A stretch of DNA of 18,843 bases from Desulfovibrio sp. OttesenSCG-928-G15 (GCA_030266525.1 JAJDIC010000038.1:1-18843), one strand, 5' to 3'. Positions 1-8,065 are shown, counted from the stretch's first letter. Notes: generated from the letters alone by a model not told the origin. Numbers and translations are program-made.

Positions 1-687
1 TCCGTCAGTCCAGCCGCGAGGAAATCCGGCAAAGGCTTCCCGCTCTTCAGCGTCCAATATTCTGAGTTTTTTGAATTTTTCTTCCCAAATATAACAATCA
101 CGGGAATCGTATCGTGTTCTGTGCGTAGTAAGAGCCGGAATGACCTGCCGCGTCCCAAGCTGCGTCGTATAAGCCCCTGCACCATCCGAGAACTCCGGAA
201 AGAGGCTTCTGACGCTGCTCCCGGCTTCTTGACGTAATCCGACAATGAAATCTCTTTGCCGGCTTTGTCCCGTATACGAAGCGGCGTCCATCCGGATAAC
301 AACTGTTCCGTATCCGATGGCCTCCAAAGCGGCAGAAAAGTGTGAAACAGTTGATGCAGGAACATTTTCGCGGACCACCCCCCAAGGCTGGAATCTTCCA
401 GCCAGGGCAAGGCAGTATCCGGACATATCGGGATGTTTTGACGCGCCGTTGCTTCTGGCTCGGGAGTGTTTTGGACAGGGGTCGCCAAAGGTGAAGACAT
501 CGGCATACAGGCCGCATGTGTCTGCCCAGGTGCGCACATCCCGATGTTTTGGAATATTTGGGAATTTTTTATTAAGAACCGACAAGCATTGTTCATTTTT
601 TTCAACCTGATACAAACATTTACATCCGGCGTGGATAAACCCCAGACTGAAGCCACCAATCCCGGCGAAGAAATCAACGAAGGTCAT
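1..687 (-). CDS. DNA cytosine-5 methyltransferase, C-terminus cut by window edge
   Basis: Predicted to transfer a methyl group from S-adenosylmethionine to C5 of cytosine in DNA. The minus strand reads open from 687 to base 1 (229 residues) with no stop, so the end lies outside the window. Visible motifs are FAGIGGF at 7-13 (motif I, SAM binding), GDPCP at 68-72 with catalytic Cys71 (motif IV), REN at 106-108 followed by VP (motif VI), QSRQR at 141-145 (motif VIII), and a motif IX-like stretch ending in AGFP near 219-222. Motif IV reads PCPKHS rather than the usual PCQxFS, a variant I associate with phage and mobile-element enzymes. The region between motifs VIII and IX is short, so the target-recognition domain is small. 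An in-frame GTG at 705 overlaps the radical SAM stop (GTGA) and is an alternative start; the ATG at 687 has only a weak Shine-Dalgarno sequence. No restriction endonuclease is visible nearby, so it may be an orphan or anti-restriction enzyme. Confidence 0.9.
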   Translation of the reverse strand, partial: MTFVDFFAGIGGFSLGFIHAGCKCLYQVEKNEQCLSVLNKKFPNIPKHRDVRTWADTCGLYADVFTFGDPCPKHSRARSNGASKHPDMSGYCLALAGRFQPWGVVRENVPASTVSHFSAALEAIGYGTVVIRMDAASYTGQSRQRDFIVGLRQEAGSSVRSLFPEFSDGAGAYTTQLGTRQVIPALTTHRTRYDSRDCYIWEEKFKKLRILDAEEREAFAGFPRGWTDG

Positions 688-701
688 TACTGAAGTCGTT
701 G

Positions 702-1640
702 TCACGCCGCCAATCCCCGCCTGATCCGTTCCTGTTGCCAATAGTCAGGCCACAAAACGGATTTGAATAACGCCTTGTGATTCACCCAACGGCAAAACAG
801 GCGCTGTTTTATGGTAGGTGCCGCTTGGTTGGCGAAATCCCTGTAGGCCTGCGCGAAAGGTGCGAGACCCAAACTGCGCAGGAACATGATCCTTTCGTAG
901 GCTTCGTCCACGTCCGTAACCAGGACGTAACAAAAATATTCTTTTGGCCTGGCTCCCGCAGTGCGTAGAAGACGAACGGCTTTTTCCACGACCGGCATCT
1001 GGCCTTTCTGATCGCAGGCCAGACGCAACGGCTTGAACCAGCCCAAAGCGGCCAGACGGCGGGCTATCGGCCCATCAATGCGTCTGGCGTCAAGCCCTTG
1101 ATTAAAATCAACGCGCAGGCCGAGCCGGATCATTTTTTCGATTTGAGCTACGCCGTGGTCATGGGCCAACACATTGTTATCCAGCAATACGACATACCGG
1201 TGGCGGCAAAATTCCTCGACATCAGCGTGAGCGCGAACTCCCCCCTCTTTCCGGGGAACAATGCACCAGGAGCAGGTGTTGGAGCAGCCCCGCGTTATGA
1301 GACCCAAACTGTATTCAGGTTCGGGCCGTTTTCGCCTGCTGTTCCGTCGCTTATGCACATGCCGGTAGATTGAGTAATCAGGGCAGATATGCTCCACCGC
1401 GTCAGGCAGAGTGGTGAAAATGCCGTACCCGGTGCCGGATTTGATCGCCCACGGCGGCAGGCTGGAATCTTCCGAAGTCCATGAAAAGACTTTGCTGGAA
1501 AACACCCGGTCGTACAGTGCGGCGTCATCAGGCGCGTACCACACCACTTCATGCCCCTGCTGCCTGTGCCATGCTGCTATCTTCATCAAGGCCAGGTTTG
1601 GGAAATTGGTGTCGTCGGAATCATGCAGGGCAATCAGCAT
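702..1640 (-). CDS. Radical SAM family protein
   Basis: A 312-residue protein with the radical SAM cysteine motif CSNTCSWC (Cys119, 123, 126; CX3CX2C) in the context ITRGCSNTCSWCIVP. This motif binds a [4Fe-4S] cluster that cleaves SAM to a 5'-deoxyadenosyl radical. About 110 residues precede the motif and resemble the N-terminal region of B12-binding-type radical SAM proteins, but I cannot confirm cobalamin binding. FNQGLDARRID near 179-189 is a typical downstream strand of the barrel. The substrate cannot be read from the sequence. The start at 1640 has GGAGG five bases upstream and lies inside the 3' end of the PAPS-reductase-like gene (20-base overlap). An in-frame ATG at 1685 lacks such a site. 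The methyltransferase starts immediately downstream, so the three genes are probably one transcript. Family is clear, role is not. Confidence 0.85.
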   Translation of the reverse strand: MLIALHDSDDTNFPNLALMKIAAWHRQQGHEVVWYAPDDAALYDRVFSSKVFSWTSEDSSLPPWAIKSGTGYGIFTTLPDAVEHICPDYSIYRHVHKRRNSRRKRPEPEYSLGLITRGCSNTCSWCIVPRKEGGVRAHADVEEFCRHRYVVLLDNNVLAHDHGVAQIEKMIRLGLRVDFNQGLDARRIDGPIARRLAALGWFKPLRLACDQKGQMPVVEKAVRLLRTAGARPKEYFCYVLVTDVDEAYERIMFLRSLGLAPFAQAYRDFANQAAPTIKQRLFCRWVNHKALFKSVLWPDYWQQERIRRGLAA

Positions 1641-2454
1641 TTTGTCCTCCATACTCGCCGGTATCGTCTTTTTCCCACTTCGCATCTTCGGCAGCGAACC
1701 GCGCTTCCAGAGCGACCACGGACGGAGCGTGATTAAACCGCCGCCCCTTGTCGTTTTTCGGAAGCCAGGAATCCATTTTCAGCATTCGCTGCCAGAGATC
1801 CGGGAAAAAGCAGCGAAGTTTCCGCAGTTCACCAAGTCCCTGTAATGGGCAGCAGAAACAACTCACTCTTTTGAAGTGATGATACAGTCCGCCCCAGGTG
1901 AACCCGTAATCTTTGCAGTATTGAAGGGCATCTGCCTCGGTAACGCCCCATTCGATCAGGGGATAGCGCTGCACATGGTAGGCGCTGTCTTTTTTGGTCG
2001 GCCCTTCCAGACGCTCAAGTTCATCAGCGGCAAAGCCAACACACTGACGCAAAGGAAGAGCAAAACCGTCCCGATGCGTCAGCGCCCGCAGATGCGCCCG
2101 CAGCGCCTCCTGTTTGCGCCCTGTACACCAACGGATATTAGGAGAAGGCCAGTAGCGCCCGATTCGATGAACCTGATCCGTTCCCCGCTTTACAATCGGG
2201 TACTCTGAAAACATCCAATCAAACGGCGTTTTTTCCGTGACAACGCCGACCGGCAGTCGGGGCCGCAAGCGCGTGATTTTTCGCCCGATGAGATGCTCCA
2301 CCTGTTCCAGGTGTTCGTGCATTTGCGGAAACTCCCACCCGCCATCGAAAAACACGATGTCGGCAATGGGTTCACCGCGCTCCAAAAGCATGAGCAGCAT
2401 GGCCGTGCTGTCCTTGCCTCCGGAAAAAGAAACCACATTCGCAAGCTGGCCCAT
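1621..2454 (-). CDS. PAPS-reductase-like ATP pyrophosphatase family protein with C-terminal cysteine cluster
   Basis: A 277-residue member of the phosphoadenosine-phosphosulfate reductase/ATP pyrophosphatase superfamily. The PP-loop SGGKDST is at 11-17, close to the N-terminus. Cys110 sits in IRWCTGRK and SCFCCP at 198-203 supplies three more cysteines, so an Fe-S cluster is possible, as known for DndC-type sulfur-transfer enzymes. True assimilatory PAPS reductases differ in their C-terminal catalytic motif. Proteins of this form are common on phages and mobile elements, where they are suspected of nucleic-acid thiolation or related chemistry; that is family knowledge and inference, not shown here. 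ATG at 2454 shares one base with the stop of the upstream gene (TAATG) and has GGAGG seven bases upstream. The 3' end overlaps the radical SAM gene. DndB, DndD and DndE are not seen, so this is not called DndC. Confidence 0.85.
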   Translation of the reverse strand: MGQLANVVSFSGGKDSTAMLLMLLERGEPIADIVFFDGGWEFPQMHEHLEQVEHLIGRKITRLRPRLPVGVVTEKTPFDWMFSEYPIVKRGTDQVHRIGRYWPSPNIRWCTGRKQEALRAHLRALTHRDGFALPLRQCVGFAADELERLEGPTKKDSAYHVQRYPLIEWGVTEADALQYCKDYGFTWGGLYHHFKRVSCFCCPLQGLGELRKLRCFFPDLWQRMLKMDSWLPKNDKGRRFNHAPSVVALEARFAAEDAKWEKDDTGEYGGQNADCPA

Positions 2455-2747
2455 TACAACGCCTCCACCGGAGCACCCATCAGGGGATCTATTTCCAGAT
2501 AGAAGCTGTCGCCGTCATCTTCCGTTTCAGCGCCGGTTTTCGGCAGCGGCAAACGCATGTGCAGGCGGGCTATTCCCGTTCTCGGGTCAGGCAACGGCAG
2601 CGCTCTCAGGAGCAGATTGAAAGAATCGTCCTTGTTTTTGAATGCCGCGCCCACTCGGAGCCACGCAGACTTTATTTCGCCGTCCTTGGCGTACTCGGTT
2701 ATTGAAAACACCTCGTAATACGGTCTTTTGATTTCTTGCTGTTTCAT
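2454..2747 (-). CDS. Small conserved-type hypothetical protein
   Basis: A 97-residue protein that I cannot assign to a function. It has no signal peptide or membrane segment. The order of features (YYEVFSITEY, then WLRVGAAFKNKD, then LLLRALPLPDPRTG) resembles small single-domain proteins often carried by conjugative elements, in which a polar N-terminus is followed by a W-x-R-[IV]-G-x-A-[WF]-x-N/H-K-D block. AAAGGA stands seven bases before the ATG at 2747. Its first 161 bases overlap the annotated 3' end of dotB in another frame, and its stop overlaps the start of the PAPS-reductase-like gene. It therefore bridges the transfer genes and the cargo genes. Confidence 0.75.
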   Translation of the reverse strand: MKQQEIKRPYYEVFSITEYAKDGEIKSAWLRVGAAFKNKDDSFNLLLRALPLPDPRTGIARLHMRLPLPKTGAETEDDGDSFYLEIDPLMGAPVEAL

Positions 2748-3885
2748 GAAATGATCCTTTATTGTTTTTGCGTTCCGCCAGAATCGCCAGATACTTGTCT
2801 CTGCTGATTTTCCCGTCCGAGAATGCCCGTTCCGCCGCCTCCTGAATCCGCTGGCCGGAGACAGGCAAAAGCGCCTCCATCCTTTGAATCAGACGCTCAG
2901 GAGGAGTTTCGAGCAAGGTTTCCCGAATTTCCGGGGTGAAAGCCAGGTATTCACGAAGGGCGACACGCCCGCTTTCATCCGGCAGCGGGAGAAGGCGTTG
3001 AGAGATAATCAGACGCAGACTGGAAAGGAGCGTAGCCGTCACCTGCCGCTGTTCCTCATTGGGAAATACATTGATGATGCGGGTGAGCGTTTCCGGCACT
3101 GACCGGGTATGCACCGTGGAATAGGCGGCAACGCCGATTTCCGCGCTTTCGATCATGCCCCGGAGCGTTTCGGGGTCGCGGCTCTCTCCTATGAGCACCA
3201 CATCCGGGGCCGTACGCGTACTGTTGCGCGTGGCCGTGAGAAAGGACTCCAAATGTTCTGGAACCGTGCTTTGCGAGACAGGCCCGCCCGGATTGGGAAC
3301 CGCGTCGAAATCAAACTCTATGGGAGCCTCATAGGTGGCGAGATGTCGCCCGCCTTTTTCGATGATGTTCCGTAAAATCGCAGCCAGAAGCGTGGATTTT
3401 CCGCTTCCCATGACACCAGTAACCAACACCAGCCCGTTGCTGGGCGTGGCATGGTCCAAAATCCCCTGTTCGACGTGCAAATCATCCAAAAGGGGCGGTT
3501 CGGACGGGATGGCGCGAAATACGATTTTGACGCCTGTTGAATAACCGTCAGCGACAGGAGTGGCGTTGCCGCGATACCGACGGCGCACACCACGCGATTC
3601 CTCAATCTGATGGGCAAAATCGTAGTCGGATTGGCCGGACCTGATCAGCGCCGCGACAGAATTGTTTTTGGTCAGGCGTTCCAGTGCGGCCAGCAGTTCG
3701 TCGGCGCTAATCGTCCGCTCTGTAACCGGACGCCATATCCCGTTCAGGCGCATCCATGCGAGGCTGCCGGAACGCAGGCACAAGTCCGACATGCCGCGAT
3801 GGGTCGCCCACAGCAGCAAAGCGTTAATGTCCGTGTAATCCCAACGGATACGCGGCTCATCCGGATACATGCCGACCGTTTCCAT
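2587..3885 (-). CDS. dotB: DotB/TraJ-type secretion ATPase with an unusual C-terminal tail
   Basis: A VirB11/PilT-like hexameric ATPase that energises type IVB secretion from the cytoplasmic face. Walker A GVMGSGKST is at 157-165, the Asp-box region ATYEAPIEF at 183-191, Walker B VVLIGESRD at 229-237 and the His-box STVHT at 256-260. The N-terminal WDYTDINALLLWA is typical of DotB. The expected protein is about 375 residues; this frame gives 432. The last 57 residues are basic, do not look like DotB, and are read in a different frame through the start of the next gene. A TAA at 2761-2759 lies one base out of frame just before that gene's ribosome site, so a missing base in the A5 run (plus-strand T5 at 2765-2769) could explain the tail. 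The gene follows dotC by three bases. Family assignment is secure; the 3' end is uncertain. Confidence 0.93.
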   Translation of the reverse strand: METVGMYPDEPRIRWDYTDINALLLWATHRGMSDLCLRSGSLAWMRLNGIWRPVTERTISADELLAALERLTKNNSVAALIRSGQSDYDFAHQIEESRGVRRRYRGNATPVADGYSTGVKIVFRAIPSEPPLLDDLHVEQGILDHATPSNGLVLVTGVMGSGKSTLLAAILRNIIEKGGRHLATYEAPIEFDFDAVPNPGGPVSQSTVPEHLESFLTATRNSTRTAPDVVLIGESRDPETLRGMIESAEIGVAAYSTVHTRSVPETLTRIINVFPNEEQRQVTATLLSSLRLIISQRLLPLPDESGRVALREYLAFTPEIRETLLETPPERLIQRMEALLPVSGQRIQEAAERAFSDGKISRDKYLAILAERKNNKGSFHETARNQKTVLRGVFNNRVRQGRRNKVCVAPSGRGIQKQGRFFQSAPESAAVA

Positions 3886-3888
3886 AGC

Positions 3889-4965
3889 CTATTTCCGCCC
3901 GCTTTTTTTTGGTTTCGCCGCTTTGGGCTGCACTGCGTATTGCAACTCCGCTTCCCTGGCCGTAAACACGGACGGGGCGGTTATCCGGTAGACTTTCTGG
4001 CCGATGTTGAGCTTGTTGCCGTTGTCGGACGTGTGCATTCCCAAATCGGCGGACGCCGTATCTACCTGGCTGAGAAGGTGCTGGGCCGTCAGAAGATGGT
4101 AGAGCATGACGCCGCGATAGTTACGGACCATGCGGGCCACGTTGTCCGCATAAAGCTGATCGGCTTCGGCCAGCCCGTGCGCCCAGGCTTCGCGCACCGC
4201 TGCCCGCCAGATGGCGCGTTCCTCATCATTTTTAGGAAGTGCGGCAGGATTGGGCTTTTCCGGTTCCGGAAAGCCGTCTGTCATCAGGAACTCGCGCCAG
4301 TTGGGAACGGTTGCGATATACCGGGCCGGTTCCAGCAGTTCATAGGTGGTCTCCGTAGCCGTGGCCGTTTCCGGCTTTTCAATCCGCATGGAGGCACCCG
4401 ACCGCGTGAGCAAGGGCGGCATTATCAAAGCGTCACCCTGGGTCATGACCAGCGGGGAGAAGTCAAAAGCCGTATCCATGATCGCGCCGTGGCTTTCCGT
4501 AGCGGCCACAAGTTGTTTGTAACGCCACGCGATTGCCGTCTGAAATGTGACGAGCTGCGCCGCTTCCCGAATGGCGGCGGGCCGCATGAGCCTGACAGCG
4601 GTATTTTCTTTGGAACGAACCCCGCGTAATTCCAAAAGCACCGCCAGTTCATCAGGCTCCCCCTTGCGCGGCCTCGCCGCGAGGTCGGCGGGAATATTCA
4701 CCGCCAAATATTGCGTCGTTTCATCTTCCCCATACGACGCGCCATACGAGGCATCAGGGGGCGACATTGTTCCCGCGTCTTTCCCGGAATCGGGCTTGGA
4801 ATTGGCGGCATCGGCCTTTATTGCCTCCTGCGCCTTTTCCGGAGTTTGAGCCGTTTGCGGCGGTACTGGGACCGGAGGTACAGGCTCCCCGGCATTTTGT
4901 TTTCCGGCACATCCGGCAAGAAAGACCGCCAACAATCCCATGAGTAAAAGCTTCTTCGCCGCCAT
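3889..4965 (-). CDS. dotC: DotC/TraI-type outer-membrane lipoprotein
   Basis: A 358-residue lipoprotein of the type IVB outer-membrane core complex, which with DotD and DotH forms the secretion channel. The N-terminus is a lipoprotein signal peptide with lipobox LAGC (Cys19). Residues 25-75 form a Pro/Ala/Glu-rich linker, followed by the conserved DotC body, including LRPAAIREAA-like text (here LMRPAAIREAAQ), an alternating helical central region and the basic tail KPKKSGRK. In known systems DotC is required to place DotH in the outer membrane. ATG at 4965 has GGGAG six bases upstream and starts two bases after the dotD stop. The dotD-dotC-dotB order matches Legionella dotDCB and R64 traHIJ. 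Confidence 0.93.
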   Translation of the reverse strand: MAAKKLLLMGLLAVFLAGCAGKQNAGEPVPPVPVPPQTAQTPEKAQEAIKADAANSKPDSGKDAGTMSPPDASYGASYGEDETTQYLAVNIPADLAARPRKGEPDELAVLLELRGVRSKENTAVRLMRPAAIREAAQLVTFQTAIAWRYKQLVAATESHGAIMDTAFDFSPLVMTQGDALIMPPLLTRSGASMRIEKPETATATETTYELLEPARYIATVPNWREFLMTDGFPEPEKPNPAALPKNDEERAIWRAAVREAWAHGLAEADQLYADNVARMVRNYRGVMLYHLLTAQHLLSQVDTASADLGMHTSDNGNKLNIGQKVYRITAPSVFTAREAELQYAVQPKAAKPKKSGRK

Positions 4966-4967
4966 AA

Positions 4968-5438
4968 TCAGCTCCCAGCCTTTACCGTTCTGGCCAGCGT
5001 GATTACCCGGCTGATAGGATCAACGCGTAAGGAAGCTTGCGGCTGTATCTGCCAGGCAATGTCTTCAAGCAGGACGTGGGCGGGTCTGTTCAGGCCGCGC
5101 ACAACCACGTTCAGCGATTGTGTTGAGGGAGAGCCCATTTCCTCATAGCGGTAGCCGAGTTGCAGGCAGATTTCTTTGAGAGCGCCCGCCGCCGGTCCTG
5201 TCCAGGAAACAGATACCGGCTTGTCCAATGAGGGCTCCGGTGCAGGCAAAAGCGGCTGCATCCCCTGGCCGCGCAACTTGGCAAGCATGGCAAGTTCGCC
5301 GTGCGCCTGTTCAGCGGCATCGCCAAGGGTGATCGCAACAAAATCAGCAGGGCTGGATACAGCCGGGACACTCGCCTTTTTCGCGCAGGCAGCGAGAGAC
5401 AGGCAGCAGCACAGCAATAAAGCGGTTTTTCTGAACAC
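4968..5438 (-). CDS. dotD: DotD/TraH-type outer-membrane lipoprotein
   Basis: A 156-residue lipoprotein, partner of DotC in the outer-membrane core. The start is placed at the GTG at 5438 because AAAGGAG lies seven bases upstream and translation from there gives a compact signal peptide ending in lipobox LAAC (Cys18). The in-frame ATG at 5465 would add nine residues that contain this ribosome site, and a still longer frame runs to 5600 through the upstream gene. The C-terminal two thirds matches DotD: a small secretin N0-like domain with strands around PVSVSWTG, LGYRYEEMG and VDPISRVITL. The stop lies two bases before dotC, so the two are probably translationally coupled. Confidence 0.9.
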   Translation of the reverse strand: MFRKTALLLCCCLSLAACAKKASVPAVSSPADFVAITLGDAAEQAHGELAMLAKLRGQGMQPLLPAPEPSLDKPVSVSWTGPAAGALKEICLQLGYRYEEMGSPSTQSLNVVVRGLNRPAHVLLEDIAWQIQPQASLRVDPISRVITLARTVKAGS

Positions 5439-5465
5439 AACAAAACTCCTTTGAATACGATTCAT

Positions 5466-5485
5466 AAACAGACACACCCCCCGCC
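5466..5485 (-). repeat. Copy of the GCGGGGGGTGTGTCT motif, dotD leader
   Basis: On the minus strand the sequence GGCGGGGGGTGTGTCTGTTT lies between the IcmV-like stop hairpin and dotD. The identical 20 bases occur at 17546-17565, and the 15-base core recurs at 14282-14296. The function is unknown. Confidence 0.6.
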
Positions 5486-5497
5486 CGCTTACGGGCG
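5482..5497 (-). repeat. Perfect hairpin over the stop codon of the IcmV-like gene
   Basis: CGCCCG and CGGGCG form a six-base-pair stem with a four-base loop that contains part of the stop codon. On the minus strand it is followed by a G-run and GTGTGTCTGTTT, which is not a clean U-tract. It may be an mRNA processing or attenuating structure ahead of dotD, but it is not a convincing terminator. Confidence 0.5.
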
Positions 5498-5923
5498 AAA
5501 CGCCCCGCCAAAAGACAGCAGCCAGTGGGATAGCGGCAGAAAACAGCGATTTTTCAGAACAGAAATCCGCCAGGCCGTTGTGACGATGCCGACCAGACAC
5601 GGCAGTGCAACAAAGGCCAAGGCCAGACAGGACTCAAGGTTTTGCAGCAGAAACGCGACAGTCAGGCAGACAATCACCGGCACGGCGAACACCAAAAAAC
5701 GGAGCCGAAGCACAAGGACGATGCCGGGAATCTCCGCAACATGAGCAATGCCCCAAGAGGCGAGAACCAGACTGAAATCTTCCGCCAACATCTGTTGTTC
5801 CGATGCCGAACGATGATTCCGGAAATGGGTCAGGCGGGAACGCAAATCATTACGCAATCCCGAAAGGTGTTGCCCGGTAGGCGAAACACGCGAAACAACG
5901 TTATTTTTTAAGCGTTTAAACAT
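5489..5923 (-). CDS. IcmV/TraX-like small inner-membrane protein
   Basis: A 144-residue protein with a basic N-terminus (MFKRLKNN), an amphipathic region to about residue 70, two adjacent membrane helices (about 74-94 and 98-117) and a short basic tail. This layout and the position directly after dotA match IcmV of Legionella and TraX of IncI plasmids, which are small two-helix inner-membrane proteins encoded beside dotA/traY. Sequence identity cannot be judged by eye, so the call rests on topology and neighbourhood. ATG at 5923 has AGGAGA seven bases upstream and lies 18 bases after the dotA stop. A six-base-pair hairpin covers its stop codon (5482-5497). Confidence 0.6.
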   Translation of the reverse strand: MFKRLKNNVVSRVSPTGQHLSGLRNDLRSRLTHFRNHRSASEQQMLAEDFSLVLASWGIAHVAEIPGIVLVLRLRFLVFAVPVIVCLTVAFLLQNLESCLALAFVALPCLVGIVTTAWRISVLKNRCFLPLSHWLLSFGGAFRP

Positions 5924-5941
5924 ACTGAAATCTCCTGATGA

Positions 5942-8065
5942 TTAACTTCTGAAATTACCTTGCGACAGGCCCGCGCCCCTGTTTGGACTGTCCGAAGCGG
6001 CAGCGGGCGATTCCCCCGTATCAGCCCCGGCTCCCCCTCTGGAGGCAGCACTTTTATTTTCGTTCCCCAACCGATTGCCGCGCAGCTCTTTCACTCCTTG
6101 CGCTCCTGAACTGACCGCGTTGGTGGACCCCACAAACACGTTTTTCACCCCGGACTGATCTTCTTTTTCTCCGAGGGAGTGGAATTGCTGGCCTATCCAG
6201 GCTGTGACGTGTTCAGGGAGGTAGTGGATCAGGCTGAAAAACTTGTTGGCCATCATGATGACCACGACACCGAGAATGACGAGCATGGAGATCGTGCCGG
6301 TAATGCCGATCATCTTGCTCTGACCGGTTCCGGCGATAAACATTTCAAAGCTGGTTCCGATGAGCCTGCCCAGGACATTCATCAGAATGATGGCCGCAAA
6401 AAAGCCGGCAACCATCAGCGGGGGCCGGATGATAATGCCGAGCAACAGCAAATAGCCGCGTTTTCCATGCTGACCCGCAGCTCCGTCACCTTCCGGCAGT
6501 GCGTGAGCACACAGCCACAAGGGGGCGGCAACCAGGGACTCCACAATCAGAATCACCCACCCTGTCAGAGCGGAAATCCAGCGGATAAAAGGAATCGCGG
6601 GGAGATAATAAGCCAGTGCCAAACCATACAGGAGCAAGGGCAGAAAGACGGCGAACAGGGCGAAACTGATGTACTTGTCAAGATTCGGAATCGCATCGCC
6701 GACAACGGGAATGGCGTTTCCCAGGGAGCGGGTCGCGTCCAGAGCGCCCAGGGCGGCGGCCAGGCCCCAGGCCGTGCCGATCATGTAATCCCCCACATTG
6801 GACACAGCCATGATCGGATCTTGCGTCGAGAGTTTCTCCACAGCAACGGGCAGAATGTTTCCGGCGATCAGCTTGTTCAAAGTTGCCCGTATCCAGTTGA
6901 CAAGCTCGTCAAACCCTCCGGTTTCGTTGGTTACAGCCGGGTCCGCCGTGGTATCGGATATGCCGCGTCTGGTCGCGTAGGCGGTCTTGATATAGTTCGC
7001 CACCCGCTCTTTGACGGCCTCGTAGTCTTGTAGGCCATAGGTCATGCCCAACATTTCGGACATGGTGTATTCTTTCGGGCTGTAGGATATTCCCGAATAC
7101 ATGGCCTCGCGGACTTCCTGATTTATCCAGGAAATTGACCAATAGGAGGAACCGGCGATAAACCAGCCGTACTGCTTGGATATATCCTCAAAATCCTTGA
7201 GCTTGCTTTGCAATTGGCCTTGCTGCGCATAGCTTTGCAGACCGGAAAGAATCGTGGCGTTGACTTGGTTCGCCGCATTATAGAGCGCCAGCGGATCAAT
7301 ATCAGAGGCGGGGGTATCTGGGTCGGAAAGCTGCTTTGCTACGTTGGAGAGCGAAGAAACAGCCGTACCCACGGCGTTTACCTTGCCCCGGCACAGGGCA
7401 TCACCTTCGTCAACACACTCGACAATAACTGTCCCGGCATTGCCGTTGAAGATAAACTTGTATTCTCCTCCGGAACCGAACCAGTTGCTGCTATATTTCC
7501 ATTCGCCGCCCGGCTGGATGCTCAGCCCGCGCCGCTCGCTCAGGTAATATTGCAGAGTAAGGGATTCCAGAGTGCCATTGGCAATGGCCGAATAATGCGT
7601 CACGTTCTGGTCCGGAGCCTGGACCGTGATCTGTCCGCCATGCTCAACAAAATAATCGGTTCCCAAATCCCACACGAAGTTGCCGAGGTTGATGGAAAAA
7701 CCGATGCAGGCCAGAATCGCTACCTGAAACAGACTCAAGCCTTTGAAGATGGGAGCCAGAGCGCCCATTGCGCCGACAAAACGCAAGGGCATCCACAGGG
7801 AACTGAATTTTTTGCCAAAGGGCGTTCCTTCATGCGCGGTCCCGGCAACTGCGATTGCCAGAACCCACAAAAATAGCGCGGATATGACTGCCAACGCCAC
7901 CAGGTTGAAGGCGCTGAAAAGCTGCAACATCAATTCCGCTGCGCTGGAACCGCCAAGGCCGTTACCCCAGGCGTCCCACCCTTGGCCGAGCAAGGTGTCG
8001 AGAAATTGTTTGCTGGCGTCACTTTTGAGCAAAACTTCCGAATTGGCGGGAATTTCAGCAGCCAT
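5942..8065 (-). CDS. dotA: DotA/TraY-type polytopic inner-membrane protein
   Basis: A large inner-membrane component of type IVB secretion (707 residues from the chosen start). Hydrophobic segments cluster at the N-terminus (LVALAVISALFLWVLAIAV, then two more before residue 150) and again in the C-terminal half, separated by a long, probably periplasmic, region of about 300 residues with paired cysteines. The block HALPEGDG followed by GKRGYLLLLGIIIRPPLMV is highly characteristic of DotA/TraY. The Ser/Ala/Gly-rich C-terminal tail is likely disordered. ATG at 8065 is chosen because GGGAG lies seven bases upstream; the frame extends to a GTG at 8110 that has no ribosome site and lies within the divergent toxin-antitoxin promoter region. 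The gene is separated from the rest of the upstream transfer genes by mazEF on the other strand, so it probably needs its own promoter. Confidence 0.92.
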   Translation of the reverse strand: MAAEIPANSEVLLKSDASKQFLDTLLGQGWDAWGNGLGGSSAAELMLQLFSAFNLVALAVISALFLWVLAIAVAGTAHEGTPFGKKFSSLWMPLRFVGAMGALAPIFKGLSLFQVAILACIGFSINLGNFVWDLGTDYFVEHGGQITVQAPDQNVTHYSAIANGTLESLTLQYYLSERRGLSIQPGGEWKYSSNWFGSGGEYKFIFNGNAGTVIVECVDEGDALCRGKVNAVGTAVSSLSNVAKQLSDPDTPASDIDPLALYNAANQVNATILSGLQSYAQQGQLQSKLKDFEDISKQYGWFIAGSSYWSISWINQEVREAMYSGISYSPKEYTMSEMLGMTYGLQDYEAVKERVANYIKTAYATRRGISDTTADPAVTNETGGFDELVNWIRATLNKLIAGNILPVAVEKLSTQDPIMAVSNVGDYMIGTAWGLAAALGALDATRSLGNAIPVVGDAIPNLDKYISFALFAVFLPLLLYGLALAYYLPAIPFIRWISALTGWVILIVESLVAAPLWLCAHALPEGDGAAGQHGKRGYLLLLGIIIRPPLMVAGFFAAIILMNVLGRLIGTSFEMFIAGTGQSKMIGITGTISMLVILGVVVIMMANKFFSLIHYLPEHVTAWIGQQFHSLGEKEDQSGVKNVFVGSTNAVSSGAQGVKELRGNRLGNENKSAASRGGAGADTGESPAAASDSPNRGAGLSQGNFRS

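Noticed and set aside
98..610. ORFs on both strands at the left edge
   Set aside because: They overlap the methyltransferase, whose motifs I to IX are read in another frame that stays open to base 1.
1621..2454. DndC of a DNA phosphorothioation system
   Set aside because: The PP-loop and cysteines are shared by the wider family, but the other Dnd genes are absent and the neighbours differ.
3610..4629. Plus-strand ORF of 339 codons opposite dotB and dotC
   Set aside because: It is antisense to two clear transfer genes and its translation has no family character; long antisense frames are common in GC-rich coding DNA.
5482..5497. Terminator between the IcmV-like gene and dotD
   Set aside because: The stem is perfect but is followed by a G-run and mixed bases rather than a T-run, and dotD follows directly.
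6179..7033. Plus-strand ORF of 284 codons opposite dotA
   Set aside because: Shadow of dotA; the translation is rich in Gly, Gln and His and lacks structure or a ribosome site.
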